Shown: in pieces, positions 1-6,839 of the stretch
How the letters are laid out: every line of letters starts with the position of its first letter
How positions within the stretch are numbered: position 1 is the first letter of the stretch
NCBI GenBank assembly: GCA_964432485.1
Contig: CAYSNP010000059.1
Coordinates: 1 to 7,581 of the forward strand
Source of the DNA: CAYSNP01 sp964432485
GTDB taxonomy: Bacteria > Bacillota > Clostridia > Christensenellales > DTU072
Direction of reading: 5' to 3'
DNA length: 7,581 bases
Notes under the pieces: generated by a model
The model's database searches: none
What the model saw: only the letters and a program-made list of their open reading frames with translations
What the model was told of the DNA's origin: nothing
Translations under genes and position numbers: made by a program

Positions 1-2
1 AA

Positions 3-866
3 TATTTTTTTAATAAAGGATATTTTAATTGGCTTTGCGACAGCTCTTATCTTAAAATTAAATATAGATTCTTAATGGGTAAAAAACTGGATTTAGATAA
101 TCCAAAAACATTAAATGAAAAGCTCAATTGGCTTAAATTGCATAACCGTAATCCACTTTTTACTACATTAGTTGACAAAGTTGCAGTTAAGGAATACGTT
201 AGAAAAAAATATGGGGCTAAATATATTATTCCAACAATCGGCGTATATAGCAGCCTAAAAGAAATTGATATCGATAGCTTGCCAAATCAATTTGTAATTA
301 AACCTAATCATGACAGCGGCACTTATCTTATTTGTCAAGATAAAAACACTTTTGATTGGAAGTCTGCTAAGAAAATCTTAAATAGAGCTTTAAAACGAAA
401 TTTTTATAAAATGCATAGGGCGTGGCCATATAAAAATGTTCAAAGGAAGATTTTGTGCGAAAAATTGCTGCCTATTGCTGATGGCCGACTGCCTATTGAT
501 TATAAATTCTTTTGCTTTGACGGAAAAGCTGACTGTGTTATGTTGTGTTTAGATAGAGATACACCTAATGCAAGATATTATTTTTTTGACAAAAATTGGA
601 ATTTGCTTAGATACAATGTTGCAGGGAGGCAAGCGTCTGATGATTTTACTTTACCAAAACCTGCAAAAATAAGCAAAATGTTTGAGTTTGCAGCTAATCT
701 ATCTAAGGATATGCAGTTTGTGCGTATAGATTTATATTATGAAAATGACAATATTTACTTTGGAGAGTATACATTCTTCCCTGATGATGGATTTGATTAC
801 AATTTGCTGGTAGAGGCAGATTATAAGTTGGGGCAGAAAATAAAGCTAAAGGAGTATACAGTATGA
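3..866 (+). CDS. TupA-like ATP-grasp ligase, 5' end outside window
   Basis: This protein resembles the TupA-like ATP-grasp family (Pfam ATPgrasp_TupA), found in surface-polysaccharide loci; the namesake TupA is needed for teichuronopeptide synthesis in an alkaliphilic Bacillus. Family members are thought to form amide bonds between carboxyl groups and amino acids at the cytoplasmic face. Visible family motifs are MGKKLDLDNPKTLNEKLNWL from base 75, QFVIKPNHDSG near 288-320 (ATP-binding strand), DYKFFCFDGK near 498-527, and FVRIDLYY followed by IYFGEYTFFPDDG near 717-790, which holds the Asp and Glu expected to bind Mg-ATP. The first ATG is at 75, but the frame is open to the left edge with no ATG, GTG or TTG before it. 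The upstream codons read like the usual family lead-in (YLKIKYRFL just before MGKK), so the true start is left of the window. Its stop overlaps the next start as ATGA, indicating translational coupling. The exact substrate is unknown. Confidence 0.85.
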   Translation, partial: YFFNKGYFNWLCDSSYLKIKYRFLMGKKLDLDNPKTLNEKLNWLKLHNRNPLFTTLVDKVAVKEYVRKKYGAKYIIPTIGVYSSLKEIDIDSLPNQFVIKPNHDSGTYLICQDKNTFDWKSAKKILNRALKRNFYKMHRAWPYKNVQRKILCEKLLPIADGRLPIDYKFFCFDGKADCVMLCLDRDTPNARYYFFDKNWNLLRYNVAGRQASDDFTLPKPAKISKMFEFAANLSKDMQFVRIDLYYENDNIYFGEYTFFPDDGFDYNLLVEADYKLGQKIKLKEYTV

Positions 867-1819
867 AAAATATCGCCTTTGTTATCAGTACAAAATTAAA
901 AGAAAAAAGAAGAGCAATTTTACCTAAAGATTTGAAAAAAATAAAGAATATCAGCAATGTTTTTATCGAAAGCAGATATGGGCACTCGCTGGGCTATACA
1001 GACCTGGATTACAGTATACTTGGATGCAAAATAGCAAAAAGGGAACAATTGTTAACAAAAGAGATAATTTGCGATTTAAAGATTGGGGATGCAAATTATA
1101 TAGAACAGCTTAAAAATCAAACACTTTTTGGCTGGATACACGCAGTACAAAATAAGGTTTTGACAAATACACTTGTGAAAAACAAACTTACAGCTTATGC
1201 TTGGGAAGATATGTTTAAGAATGGCAAACATATTTTTTATAGGAATAATGAAATTGCCGGAGAAGCTGCTGTTATGCATGCTTATTTATGTTACGGTAAA
1301 ATGCCTTATGAAACTAAGGTAGCAATACTTGGCAGAGGAAACACAGCAAAAGGCGCATTAAAGATTTTGCAATCTTTAGGAGCAGAAGTAACTGTATACA
1401 ATAGACAAAACGAGGGTGAGTTTAGAAAAGAATTGGACGGATATGATGTAATAGTAAATGCTGTACTTTGGGATATCTCCAGACAAGACCATTTAATTTA
1501 TAAAAAAGATTTGTCCTGTATGAAAAAAAATGCTCTTATTATTGACATAAGTTGCGATAAAAATGGGGCAATTGAATCAAGTGTCCCTACAAGTTTAAGC
1601 AATCCTGTTTATATTTTAGACGGAGTAATGCATTATGCGGTTGACCATACTCCTGCTTTATTTTATAAGACAGCTTCTAAAGCAATTTCTAAAGAAGTAA
1701 GTAAATATATTGATATATTGATTGAAGGCAAAGAAATACCCAAATTAGCTAATGCAAAAATAATAGAAAATGGCAAAATTTTAGATAATAACATTAATGT
1801 TTTTCAAAATAGAAATTGA
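863..1819 (+). CDS. N5-(carboxyethyl)ornithine synthase-like / alanine dehydrogenase-family enzyme
   Basis: This 318-residue protein belongs to the alanine dehydrogenase / transhydrogenase N-domain superfamily. Its length fits N5-(carboxyethyl)ornithine synthase of Lactococcus (about 313 residues) better than alanine dehydrogenase (about 370). That enzyme joins pyruvate to the side-chain amine of ornithine or lysine with NADPH. The N-terminal domain (about 1-145) holds R16/R17 in the substrate-arginine region, K73 in DLKIGD and H93 in WIHA, matching the catalytic Lys and His of alanine dehydrogenase. The nucleotide-binding fold (about 150-260) has VAILGRGNTAKG at 153-164. DISCDKNGAIESSVPTS at 228-244 matches the alanine dehydrogenase segment with the catalytic Asp, here probably D232, and YAVDHTPALFYKTAS at 258-272 matches the closing segment. 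AAAGGAG at 848-854 lies 8 bases before the ATG. The 4-base overlap with the ATP-grasp gene indicates one operon and a joint role in making a modified amino acid. Opine or lysine substrates are equally possible. Confidence 0.78.
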   Translation: MKNIAFVISTKLKEKRRAILPKDLKKIKNISNVFIESRYGHSLGYTDLDYSILGCKIAKREQLLTKEIICDLKIGDANYIEQLKNQTLFGWIHAVQNKVLTNTLVKNKLTAYAWEDMFKNGKHIFYRNNEIAGEAAVMHAYLCYGKMPYETKVAILGRGNTAKGALKILQSLGAEVTVYNRQNEGEFRKELDGYDVIVNAVLWDISRQDHLIYKKDLSCMKKNALIIDISCDKNGAIESSVPTSLSNPVYILDGVMHYAVDHTPALFYKTASKAISKEVSKYIDILIEGKEIPKLANAKIIENGKILDNNINVFQNRN

Positions 1820-1826
1820 ATTATTA

Positions 1827-1849
1827 AAGCAATTTTTATTGAATTGCTT
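1827..1849. repeat. Perfect 8-base inverted repeat between two operons
   Basis: AAGCAATT (1827-1834) and AATTGCTT (1842-1849) form a perfect inverted repeat around a 7-base loop. It starts 8 bases after the stop of the carboxyethylornithine synthase-like gene and ends 5 bases before the TGn of the sirtuin promoter. It could be a weak terminator, an operator, or a relic of the dispersed repeat family at the right end. TGAATTGCTT at 1840-1849 is identical to 6841-6850 inside the left end of one of those elements. The stem has only two G-C pairs and no T tract follows on the + strand, so a strong terminator is unlikely. Confidence 0.5.
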
Positions 1850-1854
1850 GTCTG

Positions 1855-1863
1855 TGCTATAAT
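1855..1863 (+). promoter_or_regulatory. Extended -10 promoter for the sirtuin gene
   Basis: TGCTATAAT fits the TGnTATAAT extended -10 consensus exactly. At 17-base spacing the -35 position (1835-1840, TTTATT) is poor, which is tolerated by extended -10 promoters. Transcription would start near 1870, leaving a leader of roughly 27 bases before the sirtuin ATG. The same extended -10 sequence drives the minus-strand operon starting near 6693. Confidence 0.7.
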
Positions 1864-1896
1864 ATAGATATAAAATAAAGATAAAGGCGGCTAGAT

Positions 1897-2646
1897 ATGC
1901 TGGATTTTGAAGAAAAGATTGCAAAATTGGCAAAAGTTATTAATGACAATAAGAAGATTTGCGTATTTACAGGTGCAGGGATTAGTGTGCCTTCGGGCAT
2001 ACCTGATTTTCGTTCAGCGGTCGGATTATACAGCAATAGAGATGAAAGCGGCTATGCGCCGGAGCTAATACTTTCTCGTACTTTTTTTGAAAAAGAGCCC
2101 GAAATATTTTATCGTTTTTATAAAAATAAAATTATCTGTAAGGATGCAGCACCCAATATTGCGCATAAGTTCTTTGCACTTTTACAGGATATAGGCAAGG
2201 ATGTTTCTGTTGTTACTCAAAATATTGATGGTCTGCATACTGCTGCAGGTAGCAAAGAAGTTATCGAATTGCATGGCAGCGTATACCGTAATTATTGTAC
2301 CAAATGCGGTAAGCAGTACACATTGGCAGAGATTTTGGCGCAAGATGGAGTGCCATACTGTGACGGGGCAGTTGTCAGACCTGATGTTGTTTTGTATGAG
2401 GAGTCGCTGGATAATCAAGTTATACATAAGGCATTAGACGCAATAGCATCTGCGCAACTGCTGGTAGTGGTAGGGACATCTTTAACGGTGCACCCTGCGG
2501 CATCTATGGTGAATTACTTTAAAGGCAAGCATATTGCAATAATGAATAAGGCAAAGACTTTTTTGGATTGCAATGCCGATTTTGTTTTTAATATGGGAGC
2601 GGAAATTTGCACTCAACGCCTAGCGGAGATACTACATTTATTGTAA
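1897..2646 (+). CDS. Sir2-family NAD-dependent protein deacetylase (sirtuin)
   Basis: This 249-residue cytoplasmic protein is a typical-length bacterial sirtuin, which removes acyl groups from lysines using NAD+, giving nicotinamide and O-acyl-ADP-ribose. It has TGAGISVPSGIPDFR at 25-39 (NAD pocket), TQNIDGLH at 107-114, catalytic H126 in ELHGS, RPDVVLYEE at 161-169 and VVGTSLTVHPAA at 191-202. The zinc module is unusual. C134 and C137 form the first CxxC, but the second pair is reduced to C155 in VPYCDGAVVRPD, where relatives have CDxCGGxxRPD. The fourth cysteine and two neighbours are missing without a frameshift. The Tyr-x-x-Arg pair of desuccinylase-type sirtuins is not evident after helix 60-78, so deacetylation is the likelier activity. 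AAAGGCGG at 1883-1890 lies 6 bases before the ATG. It has its own promoter and appears monocistronic. It converges on amrS with a 3-base gap. Confidence 0.95.
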   Translation: MLDFEEKIAKLAKVINDNKKICVFTGAGISVPSGIPDFRSAVGLYSNRDESGYAPELILSRTFFEKEPEIFYRFYKNKIICKDAAPNIAHKFFALLQDIGKDVSVVTQNIDGLHTAAGSKEVIELHGSVYRNYCTKCGKQYTLAEILAQDGVPYCDGAVVRPDVVLYEESLDNQVIHKALDAIASAQLLVVVGTSLTVHPAASMVNYFKGKHIAIMNKAKTFLDCNADFVFNMGAEICTQRLAEILHLL

Positions 2647-2649
2647 GCG

Positions 2650-3480
2650 TCAGCAGTTGCCAAGATAAACATATTGGAGCTTAGCTTTAGCAAGCTCTGC
2701 AAGTTGTTGTAAGGTAGCAATGGGAGTAGGCTGTCTGTTTGCATACTTAAAACGAGGATAAAACCTATTGATATGCAAAGGAATATCTTGCCCTAAAGCT
2801 GCCAGCCAATCTACAAGCTGTTCCATTTCCTGCACAGAATCGTTTTCGTCGGGTATTACCAAAGTAGTTACTTCTATATGCCAATGCGGATAAGCGGTCG
2901 CAATTGTATCCTTTATTGTTGCTAGGTTCCCGCCAATTTTTTTATAAAACTCCTCACTAAAACTTTTTAGGTCAATATTAGCGGCATCTATAAATGGCAG
3001 CAACTGCTTTAGCGGTGCAGGATTGATATAGCCATTGGTAACTAAAACATTGACCAGTCCTTGCTTGTGAGCAAGCTCTGCACAGTCAAGTACATATTCC
3101 CAACCCACTAAAGGCTCGTTATAAGTGTATGCTATGCCTATATTGCCCTTGCGCTTTAAGGTTAAAGCATAATCAACCAATTTTTGCGGAGAAGTATATT
3201 CATAAGCAATATTGTCAATTCTGCCTGTGGCAATGCTATGATTTTGGCAAAAAGGGCAAGCAAGATTACAGCCAAAACTGCCGGTAGAAAGTATCAAACT
3301 GCCCGGATAAAAGCGATTTAACGGTTTTTTTTCTATGGGGTCTAATGCCAGCGAAGTTGTAAGTCCATAATTAATACATTCCACTTTACCGTCTATGGCT
3401 TTTCTTGCGCCGCATATGCCAATTTCGCCTTGTTCCAGCTTGCAAAAATTAGGGCAAGTAGGACAAACAATTGTGCTCAT
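2650..3480 (-). CDS. amrS: AmmeMemoRadiSam system radical SAM enzyme
   Basis: This 276-residue radical SAM protein resembles the AmrS family, related to pyruvate-formate-lyase-activating enzymes. The N-terminal segment has a four-cysteine set, C6, C9, C13 and C23 (CPTCPNFCKLEQGEIGICGA), a family hallmark likely to bind a second metal. The SAM [4Fe-4S] motif CxxxCxxC is C71, C75 and C78 in FGCNLACPFCQN. AYTYNEP near 117-123 and NIDLKSF near 168-174 are further family motifs. The C-terminus, YVYLGNC, is a usual family ending, so the protein is probably complete. Its ATG overlaps the stop of the upstream fusion gene by 4 bases (ATGA), and AAGG lies about 5 bases upstream, so translation is probably coupled. 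It is the last gene of the three-gene minus-strand operon. The reaction is not established from sequence; the family was named from its co-occurrence with Memo/LigB and AMMECR1 domains. There is no terminator space before the convergent sirtuin. Confidence 0.93.
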   Translation of the reverse strand: MSTIVCPTCPNFCKLEQGEIGICGARKAIDGKVECINYGLTTSLALDPIEKKPLNRFYPGSLILSTGSFGCNLACPFCQNHSIATGRIDNIAYEYTSPQKLVDYALTLKRKGNIGIAYTYNEPLVGWEYVLDCAELAHKQGLVNVLVTNGYINPAPLKQLLPFIDAANIDLKSFSEEFYKKIGGNLATIKDTIATAYPHWHIEVTTLVIPDENDSVQEMEQLVDWLAALGQDIPLHINRFYPRFKYANRQPTPIATLQQLAELAKAKLQYVYLGNC

Positions 3481-4862
3481 TGATACCTTATCACCTCAAA
3501 GCGCTCTATCTTATAAGGCTCATCTTCTAAAATACCCGCTTTACTTAAAGCTATAGACAACTGCTTCCCTACTGTATCAACCCCTGCAAGTGCAGGCAAA
3601 AGCAAGCCCTTTCTACCGCCATAACTGACTATTACACCGTATTTTTGCGGGTCAAGCTCATTTTTATCTGTTATAGGTTGTGCTGCTGTCAGCACATCTA
3701 CGCTATAAGTGATGCTTGGTAGCTCCCATTCCTCCACACTTTGGAATCTGGGGTCTTGTGAACATGCACTTATGGCATTAAAAATAATTTCTTCCGCTAT
3801 ATTTTTCCTTACAGGCGAAATTGTGCCTATACAGCCTCTTAAAGCACCGTCTTTTTTTAAGGATACAAAAACTCCCGCTTTCTGTGCAGTTAGCTCGTTA
3901 GGCAGGGTATCGGGCAGCTTTACCCTTTTCCTATATTTTGTAAAATGCTCCACAGAAAGCCTGGCAAGAGCAATATAGGCATTTTCGTTTTTTCGATTTT
4001 TTTCAATATTGCTTTTCTGAGCGGCATTGTATTTGTCCAGTAATTTTCTTTCCATATTGTCAGCCAAAGGCATAAAGGATGCAAGACCATAGCCTACGCC
4101 AAAGGTGCTTTCATAGGAATATACTTGCGCACCCACATCCTTACCGTCAAACACCCCTGCCATTATAGCAAGCGAGCCCAGTCCGCATTCTGCCGCAGCT
4201 TCTCTATCTTCTTCTGAAAACTCCAGTATGCGGTAAAAGTTGCCTTGCTCCAATGCTTTTATAAGTTCCGCATCAAATTGCACGCCTTTTTCGCTATAAC
4301 CGTAAGGACCGTCTTTTGAACACTTATGAGATAAATCTCCGCTAGCAATAAATACCACATTTTTATTAGCTTTTTGCACAGCTTGCGCTACTTGCATACC
4401 TAACCTATAATGTTCTGATATTGGCAAGCCTGAAAGGCTGAGTTTTACTAACTTGTAATCTTTGTAAAACTTATTTATAAAATAAAGCGGCACCATTACC
4501 CCATGGTCCAGCGCTTTGCGGTCATCTCCCAAAAAGCCGGCAGCTATACCTTCCTCTTGAGCAAGTTTGGCTATGCTTTTAGCCAGTACGGTATCATATT
4601 CTACCTTAAACTTAACATTGGACGCACCAAATCTGCTCATATCCCCGCTAGCTTTACCAGCCGGCGCAATATGAAAGTAATCCCCATACAAAATGCTGTG
4701 AGGCGATGCTATTATAATAGTTTCTGGCCTGAGGTCTGCAATTACTTTGCTAACTTGTTGGAAAGAATCAAGAGTTTTTTGTATCTTTTTTTCTTCGCCT
4801 CTGCCCACCTCAGCTAAAATTATAGGCGGATGCGGCATTAAAAATGCTGCTTGTAAAGACAT
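3477..4862 (-). CDS. amrA: LigB/Memo-type domain fused to AMMECR1 domain (AmmeMemoRadiSam proteins B and A)
   Basis: This 461-residue fusion joins two parts of the AmmeMemoRadiSam set. Residues about 1-265 resemble class III extradiol dioxygenase (LigB) and Memo proteins: MPHPPI with H11, ASPHS with H55, LDHGVMVPL with H120, SGDLSHK with H179 and YESTFGVGYG with E251. These correspond to the two His and one Glu iron ligands and the catalytic histidines of LigB, so a metal site seems retained. Residues about 268-300 are a charged helical linker. Residues about 300-461 are an AMMECR1 domain, with GVFVSLKKDGALRGCIGT at 330-347 containing the hallmark LRGCIG, SQDPRF at 368-373 and a GLLLP segment at 419-423. 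The fusion itself argues that the two parts act together, with AmrS as partner. GGAGG (4870-4874) lies 7 bases before the ATG. The gene follows the metallophosphoesterase by 24 bases and overlaps amrS. Substrate unknown; ring cleavage in particular is not implied. Confidence 0.92.
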   Translation of the reverse strand: MSLQAAFLMPHPPIILAEVGRGEEKKIQKTLDSFQQVSKVIADLRPETIIIASPHSILYGDYFHIAPAGKASGDMSRFGASNVKFKVEYDTVLAKSIAKLAQEEGIAAGFLGDDRKALDHGVMVPLYFINKFYKDYKLVKLSLSGLPISEHYRLGMQVAQAVQKANKNVVFIASGDLSHKCSKDGPYGYSEKGVQFDAELIKALEQGNFYRILEFSEEDREAAAECGLGSLAIMAGVFDGKDVGAQVYSYESTFGVGYGLASFMPLADNMERKLLDKYNAAQKSNIEKNRKNENAYIALARLSVEHFTKYRKRVKLPDTLPNELTAQKAGVFVSLKKDGALRGCIGTISPVRKNIAEEIIFNAISACSQDPRFQSVEEWELPSITYSVDVLTAAQPITDKNELDPQKYGVIVSYGGRKGLLLPALAGVDTVGKQLSIALSKAGILEDEPYKIERFEVIRYQ

Positions 4863-4886
4863 AGTGACACCTCCATAAAAATGTGC

Positions 4887-6653
4887 TTAATATGTGCTTT
4901 TTTTAAGTGTTTCTTTATTAATAATTACTTTATTGCTTTCCTCAATATTTAAAAAATCAATAATCAGCAACCCATATACCGCATTGTCCAGCAATGACTT
5001 AAGGTTTATTTCCTTACTGCCTATTGCTTCAATAGCCGCATCTCCCAAACCTTCAACAACTAAATTTAATATAGGTGCAATAAGGATATTTAAGGTTCTT
5101 AAATCAGTTAGCTTATTAATATTTATCTGAAAGGGTAAGGACGAACCTCCCAGGGATACCGCAAATGCCAGGAAATTGGATTCAAATAATTCCAGTTCAT
5201 TATTGCTATACAATCTGTCAATATCCAGATTTAGGACAGGAGCGTCAGGTACAATAGCAGCAATAGCGTCTTTTAGCTCGTTAAACTTATAGAAAAAGGC
5301 ATAGACAACTTGATTTAACAGCTTTATTTCCACGCTGTCCAGCGTATTGCTTAGCGAGCCCCTGCTTACATTCATAATAAAGAATGTCAACAATTGGCGT
5401 GCAGTAGTATAATCAGAAACAGGTAAATCAACGCCTTGTGTTTTGGCAATCTTTTGCAAAGATTGCCCGCCAAGCGCATCTTTTTCATAAAGAGGCATAG
5501 TAAGTAAAGGCAAAAGCGCTTCATCTACAAGCAGGGCGGCTAATTCTGCTAAGGGTCCGCTAAGGTTTAGCAAATCGATTATGTAATTGCCGCTTAAAGC
5601 ATTCATAAAAGTAACACCTTTTTCGCAATGCTCTTTTGCATAAAGAGGAAAATCATTTTCAATTTTTGCATACTCCTCCTCTGAGGTAAAGGGATGCACA
5701 TAGGACATATTTATCTTTTCTGTATAAACTATATCAAAAACAACTTCATGCTTCTTAAAGGCAATTGTTCTATAAGCACAGGGATAATAAATTGCAGAAC
5801 AAGTCCCTATATCATAAAAAACATTTTCATCCTTTTTTATTCCTTTCATACTTTGGATATGATTATGCCCGGTAAGTGCAAAATTAACGCCATTGCGTAA
5901 AAACATATCTATAATTTTATCAAAAGATTTATCCCTTTTTGTAATTTTGGAAACAAATTCGGGAAAAAAATTAAAAAAGGGTTTATGTGCCATAATTATT
6001 GGTGTTTTACCCTCTTGCTTGCAATCTGTTATTTGTTTTTCACACCAATTGATTAGCCTGTCGTCAACCTCCTCTTTGTAGCTAAGAGTATCAGAGCTGT
6101 TGTAGTTGTCATTATCTATGGCGATAAGACGATATTTTTCATTAATGTCAGCAGTATATGATAAGGAAGCATCATCCGCTACTAACGCTTGCTTATATCC
6201 AAAGTTGTAGTAGATTTCTCTAAACATACCAGAAGGAATGCGAGTGCCAAAGTTATGGTCGGGGGAGTCGTGATTGCCGTTGATAACAAAGACTTGTTTT
6301 CCCGAATCAGCAAGTTTTTGAAAAATGCGTGCCGCTGCAAGATGGGAGGCTAGGTCACCCGCCTCGGTTAAATCACCGGGTATCAGCACAGTTTTAATTT
6401 TTTTATTGCGAATAATCTCATCTACAATGGTCTTTGTAATAGCTTCGGACAGGTGTAGCATTTTATCCCTGTTAGAATAAGTTTGATAAATGCTTTCACT
6501 GGTAAAATATGATTCAGAAATAATATGAGTGTCTGAAAGCACTACAATACTTGCCTCAGGCGCATTTTCAAATAAGTAGAAACCCACTACCCCTCCAGTC
6601 ATTAAGGTAACAAGCGCAGCTATACAAAGGATGGCAATACTCTTTTTGTTCAT
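4887..6653 (-). CDS. Membrane-anchored calcineurin-like metallophosphoesterase with long C-terminal extension
   Basis: This 588-residue protein has an N-terminal hydrophobic segment at about 5-27, without a clear lipobox, so it is probably a signal anchor that places the enzyme outside the membrane. The catalytic domain spans about 34-310 with the dinuclear-metal motifs in order: D41 and H43 in SDTH, GD94, GNHD 126-129, H223 in MAHKP, and GHNH 262-265. It should hydrolyse phosphomono- or phosphodiesters; the substrate is not readable. Residues about 325-588 look mostly helical and match no family I recognise. A longer frame begins at 6710, but I chose 6653. GGAGG lies at 6660-6664, 6 bases before this ATG, the hydrophobic segment begins directly after it, and a promoter overlaps the longer version's first codons. 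It is the first gene of an operon with the LigB-AMMECR1 fusion 24 bases downstream. A functional link with the AmmeMemoRadiSam genes is inferred only from this spacing. Confidence 0.9.
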   Translation of the reverse strand: MNKKSIAILCIAALVTLMTGGVVGFYLFENAPEASIVVLSDTHIISESYFTSESIYQTYSNRDKMLHLSEAITKTIVDEIIRNKKIKTVLIPGDLTEAGDLASHLAAARIFQKLADSGKQVFVINGNHDSPDHNFGTRIPSGMFREIYYNFGYKQALVADDASLSYTADINEKYRLIAIDNDNYNSSDTLSYKEEVDDRLINWCEKQITDCKQEGKTPIIMAHKPFFNFFPEFVSKITKRDKSFDKIIDMFLRNGVNFALTGHNHIQSMKGIKKDENVFYDIGTCSAIYYPCAYRTIAFKKHEVVFDIVYTEKINMSYVHPFTSEEEYAKIENDFPLYAKEHCEKGVTFMNALSGNYIIDLLNLSGPLAELAALLVDEALLPLLTMPLYEKDALGGQSLQKIAKTQGVDLPVSDYTTARQLLTFFIMNVSRGSLSNTLDSVEIKLLNQVVYAFFYKFNELKDAIAAIVPDAPVLNLDIDRLYSNNELELFESNFLAFAVSLGGSSLPFQININKLTDLRTLNILIAPILNLVVEGLGDAAIEAIGSKEINLKSLLDNAVYGLLIIDFLNIEESNKVIINKETLKKSTY

Positions 6654-6659
6654 AATAAG

Positions 6660-6664
6660 CCTCC
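6660..6664 (-). promoter_or_regulatory. Ribosome binding site deciding the metallophosphoesterase start
   Basis: The minus strand reads GGAGG here, 6 bases before the ATG ending at 6653. The alternative ATG at 6710 would add 19 residues encoded across the promoter and its leader. This site makes 6653 the supported start. Confidence 0.85.
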
Positions 6665-6692
6665 AAAAAATCAATACAACAATATTAATTTT

Positions 6693-6721
6693 ATTATAGC
6701 ATAAAAACACAATAAATCCAA
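6693..6721 (-). promoter_or_regulatory. Promoter of the metallophosphoesterase-amrA-amrS operon
   Basis: On the minus strand TATAAT (6693-6698) is preceded by TGC (6699-6701), giving a perfect TGnTATAAT extended -10. TTGGAT (6716-6721) sits exactly 17 bases upstream as a partial -35 matching only TTG. Transcription should begin near 6686, leaving a leader of about 33 bases before the ATG at 6653. No terminator or promoter is visible in the 24-base gap or the 4-base overlap downstream, so it likely serves all three genes. Confidence 0.75.
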
Positions 6722-6780
6722 TTATTGTTAAAAATGGTGATAATTTTGAAAATATATTGTTATTTTCTGTTTTAGTATTT

Positions 6781-6796
6781 CAGCTTAACGCGTCGC
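6781..6796 (+). repeat. Fragment of the dispersed repeat (CAGCTTAACG core)
   Basis: CAGCTTAACGCGTCGC repeats the interior of the longer elements. It matches 6918-6933 with one mismatch, and CAGCTTAACGC recurs at the right edge (7571-7581). What follows does not continue into a proper right end, so this is a truncated or rearranged copy. Confidence 0.6.
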
Positions 6797-6839
6797 TCCC
6801 GCAAAGATGGTGGGGAATAGAGCCTTGCTACTGCAAGCC

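Noticed and set aside
2650..2680. Truncated C-terminus of AmrS
   Set aside because: Ending at YVYLGNC is common in shorter members of this family, and the stop position fits without frameshift.
4503..4817. Plus-strand open frame opposite the LigB-AMMECR1 gene, and similar antisense frames at 703-957, 1076-1279, 2182-2427, 3709-3978 and 4894-5130
   Set aside because: All lie opposite strongly supported genes and have no family signature or initiation signal.
6574..6653. Lipoprotein signal in the metallophosphoesterase
   Set aside because: The only nearby cysteine is residue 10 in IAILC, inside the hydrophobic stretch and without a proper lipobox.
6654..6710. Longer metallophosphoesterase start at 6710
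   Set aside because: The extension covers the -10 element and the leader, has no ribosome binding site, and precedes a GGAGG-supported ATG followed by a normal signal anchor.
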